Of a stretch of 36,688 nt of DNA, positions 30,704-36,688 are shown piece by piece. Within the stretch, counting starts at the first letter, position 1; every line of letters begins with the position of its first letter. The translations under genes and the position numbers were made by a program. This stretch comes from a virus. The stretch spans positions 1 through 36,688 of the IMG/VR virus record IMGVR_UViG_3300043427_000721. One strand, given 5' to 3'. The notes beneath the pieces are model-generated. The model was given only the letters and a program-made list of their open reading frames with translations, had not been told where the DNA came from and did no database searches.

Positions 30704-31073
30704 ACGTTTTTATAGTTTGTGTTTTTACGTATTGTTTTTTTGTGATTGTAGGTGTCCCTTTAACATACAACATCCCAACTTCTAACGGTACTTTATTATC
30801 TGAAAGTGACGGATTCAAATTGGAATTACTCAATTGCTCGAATACTCTATAGTCCCATTCACCTTCCTCAGTTAAATTTACCGTTGTGCCTTCAACGATG
30901 TTAAATTGATTAAACCTATCAGGAAATCCACTCACATCTGTTAAGATAACATACACCGGATTCCTTTCAACCTTATTTGTAAACTCAAATAAAAAATAAG
31001 GATTTGTCAATGTCTGCTTTTCCTTTAAGGTAACCACAAACTTATTGCTTTGTCCTTTATTAATTACTTGCAT
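30687..31073 (-). CDS. Small structural protein (possible head completion/tail protein)
   Basis: This 128-aa protein runs from ATG 31073 (MQVINKGQSNKFVVTLKEKQ); a start eight codons earlier at 31097 is also possible. It is beta-rich, with NPYFLFEFTNKVERNPVYVI, DRFNQFNIVEGTTVNLTEEG and EWDYRVFEQLSNSNLNPSLS, a pattern repeated in phages of Bacteroidota near tail-tube genes. It follows a strong terminator-like hairpin at 31107-31133. It overlaps the portal start by 17 nt. Precise role unknown. Confidence 0.7.
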   Translation of the reverse strand: MQVINKGQSNKFVVTLKEKQTLTNPYFLFEFTNKVERNPVYVILTDVSGFPDRFNQFNIVEGTTVNLTEEGEWDYRVFEQLSNSNLNPSLSDNKVPLEVGMLYVKGTPTITKKQYVKTQTIKTYGAGA

Positions 31074-31106
31074 AATAATAAGTACTAAATTTTTCATTTT
31101 GGCTAT

Positions 31107-31133
31107 AAAATAAAAAAGGGGCTAAAAGCCCCC
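31107..31133 (-). terminator. Terminator-like hairpin after the tail-tube gene
   Basis: The minus strand carries GGGGGCTTTTAGCCCC: a 6-bp GC-rich stem with a 3-nt loop, followed by six T, A, then four T. It is a strong intrinsic terminator form, between the 171-aa gene (stop 31157) and the 128-aa gene. Confidence 0.88.
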
Positions 31134-31156
31134 TTTCTAAACAAACAAATATAAAA

Positions 31157-31672
31157 TTACAACAAAGCCGCTATAATTCCACTATTAACAGTGTTTGCAG
31201 GATCCGGCTCATTTACTTGTAAAGTAAGCATTGATCCGTTTTTGTCACCCATAGCTTTTCCAGTGGATTCGCTAACAGTGATGACATCCATACCCCTTGT
31301 TTCTCCTAATAACCAATAAGTCCCTTCTGTTGACTTAACAATAGCCATTAGTCTATTTTGTACTAAAAGTTTAATTATGTTTCTATTCTTTGCACTCATT
31401 TTGAAGATGTCAAAAGTAAGTGTTTGGTTAGAAAAATAACTCTGATTTTCTTTGCTGAATGTTTGTTCTTGAGTAAATGTCGCATTCTCAGGTCTTACTT
31501 TGTACTCAAAGAATTTCTTACCGGATGCCATAGTGATTCCCGATACGATTCCCGATGATGCAGTTACACTTGAAACATTCTCAAACTCAGCCAAGTAAAT
31601 AGTATCAATACCTCCTGCAACTCCTTTGCAGTCGAGGCTTATTCCTTCAATGATAACGCAATTTGCTGGCAT
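31157..31672 (-). CDS. Major tail tube protein candidate
   Basis: This 171-aa protein is beta-rich, with DTIYLAEFENVSSVTASSGI, KFFEYKVRPENATFTQEQTF and NQTLTFDIFKMSAKNRNIIK, then VSESTGKAMGDKNGSMLTLQ near the end. This order is often seen in tail tube proteins of phages infecting Bacteroidota. It is bounded on both sides by terminator-like hairpins (31107-31133 after it, 31682-31708 before it), as expected when a very abundant virion protein is expressed as a discrete message. It follows the major capsid gene. Assignment moderate. Confidence 0.62.
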   Translation of the reverse strand: MPANCVIIEGISLDCKGVAGGIDTIYLAEFENVSSVTASSGIVSGITMASGKKFFEYKVRPENATFTQEQTFSKENQSYFSNQTLTFDIFKMSAKNRNIIKLLVQNRLMAIVKSTEGTYWLLGETRGMDVITVSESTGKAMGDKNGSMLTLQVNEPDPANTVNSGIIAALL

Positions 31673-31681
31673 AAAAAATTT

Positions 31682-31708
31682 ATTTAAAAAGGCGGCTATT
31701 AACCGCCC
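31682..31708 (-). terminator. Terminator-like hairpin between the major capsid and tail-tube genes
   Basis: The minus strand carries GGGCGGTTAATAGCCGCC, with a 5-bp GC stem (GGCGG/CCGCC, extendable) followed by TTTTTAAATAAATTTTTT. It lies between the stop of the major capsid gene (31721) and the start of the 171-aa gene (31672). Confidence 0.85.
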
Positions 31709-31720
31709 TTAGTTATTTAA

Positions 31721-32689
31721 TTAGGTGTTTTTGTATTGAGCAACCGCAGTGAAATCGTGAACAGCAACTCCGATACGACCTGCTAAGAAAAACTTAAGCT
31801 TTCTTGAAGTCTTGTCAAAGAATACATCGAAATCAGTTAAGTCGTTTTCTTGGTCGAATCCGAAAACAAAGTTTTCTTTGTCGAATGCAATCATACGGTC
31901 ATTAACTGCAGTTGGAAGTGATCCAGTCTCAACGATGTCGTTATCGTTATTCAATGCTTGAATACCTACAACTTTAACGTTAGATCCAGGGTAAATCAAT
32001 TCCATAGTGTTGTTTTCACGAGCACCTGGTATGTAGTGATATAAGTTATCAGCCCAAAGTTTCTGTAATAACACACGGAAGTTTTCCATACCCATTGCTA
32101 ACACTGGATTCTTACCAAGTACTCTTGAAGGAATCTTTTGGAAGATCATCTCTTCAACGATACCACGAACAGTCGAAGTAGTCACATCCGCTTGTGAAGT
32201 AGCAGCTACAGCAGTTCCTGCAGTGTCAATCAAAGAAACATATCCGTTCATTAACTTCAACCAAGTTGAGTTAGTATAAGTAGTTTTACCTTGAAACAAA
32301 GTACGTGCTACGTTTTTAGCAATGTAAGCTAATTTACGGTTAACGATTCTGTCTAAAAGTTCAGTTGTTTCAGGTTTAGCTCCACCTGGCAAATAAGCCT
32401 GAGTGAAATAAGCCTCAAGATCCTTCAAACAAATGTGCTCTTCAACTGAGAAATCAACAGTTGACAAAGTTGTTTGAGTGATTGAAGTTGTACCTGATGA
32501 AGTAGGGTTACAACCGTTACCGGATTGTGCCGGAGCAGTTGAATCAAATACTGGTATTTTAGCAGAGCTTTTAATACCCGGTACTTTTGTAAGTAAGTCT
32601 GTTGAGCTGTCTCCTAATAGAGCAGTCTCAAATATCGGTGCAGTCATCTCATAACTGTAAGCCGATAGTGATCCTAATGATAGTGCCAT
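31721..32689 (-). CDS. Major capsid protein (HK97-fold)
   Basis: This 322-aa protein has an N-terminal arm (MALSLGSLSAYSYEMTAPIF), a helix-rich middle (LLDRIVNRKLAYIAKNVART), the strand LGKNPVLAMGMENFRVLLQK (about 190-210), VKVVGIQALNNDNDIVETGS and a C-terminal RKLKFFLAGRIGVAVHDFTA, the P-domain and E-loop order of HK97-fold capsids from phages of Bacteroidota. It is preceded by scaffold and protease genes, as expected. It forms the icosahedral shell. A terminator-like hairpin follows it. Confidence 0.93.
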   Translation of the reverse strand: MALSLGSLSAYSYEMTAPIFETALLGDSSTDLLTKVPGIKSSAKIPVFDSTAPAQSGNGCNPTSSGTTSITQTTLSTVDFSVEEHICLKDLEAYFTQAYLPGGAKPETTELLDRIVNRKLAYIAKNVARTLFQGKTTYTNSTWLKLMNGYVSLIDTAGTAVAATSQADVTTSTVRGIVEEMIFQKIPSRVLGKNPVLAMGMENFRVLLQKLWADNLYHYIPGARENNTMELIYPGSNVKVVGIQALNNDNDIVETGSLPTAVNDRMIAFDKENFVFGFDQENDLTDFDVFFDKTSRKLKFFLAGRIGVAVHDFTAVAQYKNT

Positions 32690-32708
32690 TTTTTTTTATT
32701 GTTTTAAA

Positions 32709-33404
32709 TTAAAGTCCAAATTGTTTTCTAAAATTCGCTTTCACGTCTTCTGCATTTACAAACTCTTTTTTCTTTGAGATAGGCTCCACTGAAGGCTCAC
32801 TGCCTATTTTCTCAATAAGTGCAAATTGCGATTTTTGTGATTCTAATATTTTTTCAAACGAAATAGTTAAATTTCTAAGTGATTTGTTTGTCTCTTCTGC
32901 TGAGGTCATTGAGCCTTCCATTTTAGCTACGATTTCAGCAATAACCGCCTTAAGGTTTTCGATTTCAGCTTTTACCGTTTCAAGTTCATTTGCAGGCATT
33001 TCAGCAGGCATTTCTTCTGTAGGCATGTGCTCTTCCATAACTTCGTCCTCTTTTTTATCGTCGCCACTTTCAACTTCGCCTTCCGGTTGCTCAGTCTCTT
33101 CCATTTCAGGTGATTCCATTTCGGTTACATAACCTGCTGCTACACTTATTTTTATAGGCTTGTCATCAACCATGATTTCATATTCACCATCCATCAATGG
33201 AGCCATAGTTCCGTCGGTATCAACAACGTCAATCTTTGCACCAATACCTAATTCAACATCGGTCTTTACAATAGTTCCATCGCCTAATTTATAGTCGTTA
33301 AACTTTTGTGCTATTCCAAACATTGACTTAAATTCCATCGTTGCAAGTTCTAACTCGCTTTTTAAAGCTTCATATTCTGCTTTGAATTTTTCTCTTAATG
33401 ACAT
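32709..33404 (-). CDS. Head scaffold-like protein
   Basis: This 231-aa protein has a helical start (MSLREKFKAEYEALKSELEL), a short beta part (LGIGAKIDVVDTDGTMAPLM), a long acidic Glu/Met/Pro-rich linker (about residues 95-150) and a coiled-coil C-terminal third (LETVKAEIENLKAVIAEIVA), ending KANFRKQFGL. This is typical of scaffolding proteins that lie directly before the capsid gene and after the protease; the protease encoded upstream probably digests it. Identification rests on composition and position. Confidence 0.8.
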   Translation of the reverse strand: MSLREKFKAEYEALKSELELATMEFKSMFGIAQKFNDYKLGDGTIVKTDVELGIGAKIDVVDTDGTMAPLMDGEYEIMVDDKPIKISVAAGYVTEMESPEMEETEQPEGEVESGDDKKEDEVMEEHMPTEEMPAEMPANELETVKAEIENLKAVIAEIVAKMEGSMTSAEETNKSLRNLTISFEKILESQKSQFALIEKIGSEPSVEPISKKKEFVNAEDVKANFRKQFGL

Positions 33405-33430
33405 AATAAGTGTTTAATAAAAAGTACTAA

Positions 33431-34168
33431 TTATTTGATATTGGCTAATTTAGAACGTAGTGACTTAAATCGTTCCATCAAAGCCTCGATTTGTGTGGCA
33501 TCTTTGTCGACAATAAATTGATGTTCAAATATACCCTCAACGCTAAAACCTCTTATTTCGCCATCCTTTACTTTATTCCAAACCTCCGGATTTTCAACTT
33601 TATAGAATCCAAACCATGAGCCGTCCGGCAAACTTTCATATCCTTTTGGAGGATTCACACCTAACTTACGATTGATGATAAAATCATTAAACATAAACAC
33701 ACCTTGCACCTTTTGATTTGGATCATGCATTAAATTGACGTTCTTGTTGTTTTGTTGGTAGTGATACTTTAAACAAATTTGTTCAATTGTTTTGGAATCA
33801 AACACTACGTAGTATTCACCCAATTTGTCATCCTGCCTGTAAATTGGAAGGTCTGCAATCATTAGAGGACCAGCAATAACCCTTTTTTCCTCATCATGAA
33901 TTTGCATTGAACTTTTATGTTCCTCCTTCCAAACAGAATAACAAATGGCTGCTGCTTGTTCTTGGTCTTTACCTTCATCTACTAAGGTTGAAATACAACG
34001 TGGTATAAACTCATCTTCACGTTCGCCTTTTGAAGGTTTGACAAATTTTTCTTGGTTATTAAAAGCTACCCAATTTTTCATGATTGCAGGGTCATCCACG
34101 AGTGCCACGTATTCAACACCGCTTGTTTCTTCGTCATTAATTAATAGTCTGTAAATAGGTAAGTTCAT
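33431..34168 (-). CDS. Prohead protease, XkdF-like (S78 family)
   Basis: This 245-aa protein has the N-terminal VEYVALVDDPAIMKNWVAFN stretch and DQEQAAAICYSVWKEEH, then the protease body EKRVIAGPLMIADLPIYRQD, VNLMHDPNQKV with the likely catalytic His148 and a conserved GFSVEGIFE with Ser209. This is the order of the XkdF-type serine protease domain. It cleaves scaffold and capsid delta domain during maturation. It lies right before the scaffold gene and 3 nt after the tape-measure stop. Confidence 0.9.
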   Translation of the reverse strand: MNLPIYRLLINDEETSGVEYVALVDDPAIMKNWVAFNNQEKFVKPSKGEREDEFIPRCISTLVDEGKDQEQAAAICYSVWKEEHKSSMQIHDEEKRVIAGPLMIADLPIYRQDDKLGEYYVVFDSKTIEQICLKYHYQQNNKNVNLMHDPNQKVQGVFMFNDFIINRKLGVNPPKGYESLPDGSWFGFYKVENPEVWNKVKDGEIRGFSVEGIFEHQFIVDKDATQIEALMERFKSLRSKLANIK

Positions 34169-34171
34169 AGT

Positions 34172-36229
34172 TTAATTTATTTTAGATCGTTCTTCAATTC
34201 TGTTTACTTGTTGGTTTACGTTTGCCATTTCAGTTTGCACCACCACCGCTTTAACAGGTTGTTGTGTTTGCGTTCCTTGGTTTTGTAAATTCTCTATGTT
34301 AGTAGTCGTATTACCTACTGTTTGCCCCATTGCAGGTACGGTGCTACCAACCGATCCACCACCGCCTGCTCCACCACTTGCAGATTTGCTTTCAAACTTA
34401 GTGTCTTTAATTTGTTTTAACCTAGCTAAACCGGCTGCAATAGACAAACCGGCTGCAATAGTTGCACGAATTGGTGACGTTGGATCACCTGGAACAATTT
34501 GTGAAGCATAAGCTTTTTGAGCGGCTGAATAAGTACCTATAATAGTTTCAGCTATTTGTGCTGCCTTGTTAATTTCAAATGCACGTCTTTGAGCAGCTTC
34601 ACTTTTACCGGCAAAGGCAGTGGTTAAACTTTGTAAGGTTTGTAATGTTTCTTGCGCTGAATCAATTGCAAATTGCTTGTTTCTTGCCTGTCTCTCTTCA
34701 TCTATTTTAGCCTTTGCATCCTGTAATTCATTTAACTTAGTTAGGTGTTCCTCTTCTAATTTTTCCCTTTCTAAATTGTCTAAATACTTATTGTTTCTTA
34801 AAATTTCGAATCGTTGATTTTCAAGTTCAATTTGAGTGTCTAAACTTAAATCGTTAAACCTTTCTTTTTCGCTACGTTCTATTTCTAACAAGGTTAACTC
34901 ATCCGCAATCCTTTTTTCTTCTGCCGTTTTAGCATCTGCTAACTCCTGTTTCTTTTTATCTTCTTGTTCCTTTTTTAAGTCTTCTTCTTTTTTAAGTCTG
35001 TCCTGTTCAAATTTGTCAAGTAGATTAGTTAAATCATTACGGTATTTTCTTTCAAGTTCTAATTGAACGGCATTCTTTGTTTCTTCGCTTGCCTTAGAAT
35101 CCGCATTAGCCTTTTGCGCTTGGTCAAATTGTAGTTTTAGTTTCGCTAATTCTCGCTCTTCATCGTCTTTAATGTTTGCAACCTTAAGATCTGCTAACTG
35201 TTTTATTGCGTTTGTTTCTGCTTGCAATCGTTCGTTTAATAAAGCCTTAGCTTTTTCGTTAGCAGTTTTTTGTCGAGCCTTTTCGTCCTGTTTAGCCTTA
35301 GTGTCAAGTTGAGCTTGTTTAATTCTTGCACTTTGCTCAATGTCAAATATTTCAGATTTGTTTTTGTCTAATAATTTTGACTGCTCACTATATTTAGAAT
35401 TTAACTCTTTTAATTCGTCACCGTCCGCTTCATCTCTTAGTTTCTTTAAGTCTCTTAAATTTTGTCTTACTTTATCGTTTTGTTCTTGTAATTGCTTAAT
35501 CCTTTCGGCATTCATTTTTTGCTCAGCAACAAATATTTCTTGATCCGTTGCACCTCGTGCCTTCATTAAATCAATCCGAGCCTTCATGCCTTTGTTAACC
35601 ATTGCATTCTCTCGATCCATTACTTCCATTGATCGTTCACGTTCTGCAATGTTTGCTTTTAAGGCTTCCGTTTCATCGTCCTCTGCCATCATGAAGGCAA
35701 CAACAGCAGCAGTCAATAAAGTTAACCCTGCAACAATAGCCATTATTGGATTAGCTAACATTGTAGCAAACAATGACCTGAACGCTGAAATAGCACTTTT
35801 TCCAAAGTCTAAAACAACCGTCTTTGCATTTTTAAAAGCATTACCTAAATCCTCTAATTGACTTAAACCCTGTGCAAATGCCATAGCACCTTGCACTTTT
35901 AATAAGGCTTTCTGTACGTCCTCACTTTCACTTCCAAACAAAGCCATAGCACCTTGCGCGGCTGAAAATCCACCGGCAAGTGAAGATCCTAACTTTGCAA
36001 TAGCTTCAAATTTACCTGCTCCGGTTTGTGCTCCAATGGCATCGTTTAAATCGTCTATTTCATCCTTTACATTAGCTAATTCTTGAAGTTTTTGTTTGTA
36101 CTCATCCGTACCAACAACAACGTTATCAAGTTCTTTTTGTAAGTCTTTAAATTCTTGTTTGAGTGTACGTAAACTTTTAGCACCTTCACCTACGTTTACG
36201 TCTATATCTACTGTTGCTTTTTCTGCCAT
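34172..36229 (-). CDS. Tail tape measure protein
   Basis: This 685-aa protein has an N-terminal helical coiled-coil region (about 15-65), a hydrophobic, Ala/Gly-rich stretch with a membrane segment (residues 158-182, ANPIMAIVAGLTLLTAAVVA), then a very long coiled coil (about 190-540) rich in Glu, Lys, Arg and Gln (for example ELKELNSKYSEQSKLLDKNK). A second hydrophobic patch lies near 570-610, followed by a Gly-rich tail and a final coil. This is the usual tape measure profile. At about 1.5 angstrom per residue, it predicts a tail near 100 nm (inference). It ends 3 nt before the protease start. Confidence 0.9.
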   Translation of the reverse strand: MAEKATVDIDVNVGEGAKSLRTLKQEFKDLQKELDNVVVGTDEYKQKLQELANVKDEIDDLNDAIGAQTGAGKFEAIAKLGSSLAGGFSAAQGAMALFGSESEDVQKALLKVQGAMAFAQGLSQLEDLGNAFKNAKTVVLDFGKSAISAFRSLFATMLANPIMAIVAGLTLLTAAVVAFMMAEDDETEALKANIAERERSMEVMDRENAMVNKGMKARIDLMKARGATDQEIFVAEQKMNAERIKQLQEQNDKVRQNLRDLKKLRDEADGDELKELNSKYSEQSKLLDKNKSEIFDIEQSARIKQAQLDTKAKQDEKARQKTANEKAKALLNERLQAETNAIKQLADLKVANIKDDEERELAKLKLQFDQAQKANADSKASEETKNAVQLELERKYRNDLTNLLDKFEQDRLKKEEDLKKEQEDKKKQELADAKTAEEKRIADELTLLEIERSEKERFNDLSLDTQIELENQRFEILRNNKYLDNLEREKLEEEHLTKLNELQDAKAKIDEERQARNKQFAIDSAQETLQTLQSLTTAFAGKSEAAQRRAFEINKAAQIAETIIGTYSAAQKAYASQIVPGDPTSPIRATIAAGLSIAAGLARLKQIKDTKFESKSASGGAGGGGSVGSTVPAMGQTVGNTTTNIENLQNQGTQTQQPVKAVVVQTEMANVNQQVNRIEERSKIN

Positions 36230-36688
36230 TTATATAATTTTTTCTACTAATAAAATTGAATGTGCTTTTAAAGTTACTATTGCTGTTGTTTCAGATCTAA
36301 ACATTAATTGAGCAGTCCCAGTATTTGAACTTGTGTTAATCAATGCTGTAACATAAACAGGAATAATTTGATTATTTGCAGGAGTTCCACTTGTAACTGC
36401 ATAACTTGTTGCATCAATAACTTGAGATCCTCCTGTGATTGTTCCTCCCGTTGCTAATTGATGATAAAATTGTAACCATACATTCGTTACCTCACTGCTA
36501 ACATCAAAAGCAAACCCGCATCCTGCTTGCGTTGATGCCGAACTAATTGCTCCGTATAAATTTATTCTATAAGTGGAATTAGCTTCGTAATCAAATACAA
36601 AGTTTGGAATATTATTTAATGCATTATTTCCAGTTGTGGATAAATCATTTGTTAGCTTTTGATTCAAAATATAAGAAATCCCACCTCC
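36230..36688 (-). CDS. Fibre-like virion protein, C-terminal part (joined with 1-223)
   Basis: The frame is open to the contig end and continues in the copy at 1-223, giving a 184-aa protein in the closed genome. The visible end is beta-rich: NNIPNFVFDYEANSTYRINL, then AGCGFAFDVSSEVTNVWLQF and RSETTAIVTLKAHSILLVEK, a jelly-roll-like layout found in small fibre tips. A TTG at 36667 could be mistaken for its start, but the true ATG lies at 223. The stop lies directly before the tape-measure gene. Possible receptor-binding or tail-tip function inferred from style only. Confidence 0.78.
   Translation of the reverse strand, partial: GGGISYILNQKLTNDLSTTGNNALNNIPNFVFDYEANSTYRINLYGAISSASTQAGCGFAFDVSSEVTNVWLQFYHQLATGGTITGGSQVIDATSYAVTSGTPANNQIIPVYVTALINTSSNTGTAQLMFRSETTAIVTLKAHSILLVEKII
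36562..36688. repeat. Right copy of 127-bp terminal direct repeat (assembly overlap)
   Basis: This is the second copy of the sequence at 1-127. Removing one copy gives a 36,561-bp circle. The frame of the fibre-like gene runs through the repeat without interruption, consistent with closure. Confidence 0.95.

Overview
The window is a complete tailed-bacteriophage genome (class Caudoviricetes) assembled as a circle. The last 127 bases repeat the first 127 exactly, so the unique length is 36,561 bp. All protein genes lie on the minus strand, so the contig is the reverse complement of a conventional phage map. The likely host is a Bacteroidota bacterium, probably Flavobacterium-like. The evidence for this is the AT-rich sequence, promoters of the Bacteroidota type (TTG, 19 nt, TAnnTTTG), a BT4734/VirE-type primase-helicase, a DUF3127-type SSB-like protein, and tail and fibre proteins of styles common in phages of that phylum. 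A tape measure, a tail chaperone with a probable -1 frameshift and a tail-terminator-like protein suggest a siphovirus. I saw no integrase, repressor or tRNA gene.

Layout in the direction of transcription (falling coordinates). Early region, 22.1 to 18.9 kb: small unknown genes, a MazG-like small protein, an ERF annealing protein, Gp157 and an SSB-like protein. Two promoters here share a TTATAA-N5-TTATAA inverted repeat in the spacer. Replication region, 18.9 to 13.8 kb: a ParB-DNA methyltransferase fusion, a PD-(D/E)XK-type nuclease, a replication-initiator-like protein with an internal 15-bp iteron-like array (probable origin), a primase-helicase and NinG. Two leader RNAs, before the methyltransferase and before the initiator gene, share one unusual fold: a 6-bp hairpin whose 7-nt loop is complementary to the loop of a following terminator-like hairpin. 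Their sequences differ but the pairing is kept.

Middle region, 13.8 to 7.8 kb: a sigma-factor-like protein, then a cassette of about five glycosyltransferase-like genes and two FkbM-type methyltransferases, followed by a small membrane protein. Late region, 7.8 to 0 kb and across the junction to 22.1 kb: ParB-like protein, TerS, TerL, tail chaperone, tail proteins, fibre gene split by the contig ends, tape measure, prohead protease, scaffold, major capsid protein, tail tube candidate, portal, connector, tail terminator, fibre/LamG-like surface proteins, amidase, holin and a metallophosphoesterase.

The observations most worth following up are the pair of kissing-loop leader RNAs, the iteron array inside the initiator gene, the promoter/operator set, the frameshift site in the tail chaperone, and the glycan-modification cassette. 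Functions come from reading translated sequences and motifs by eye; no database search was run.
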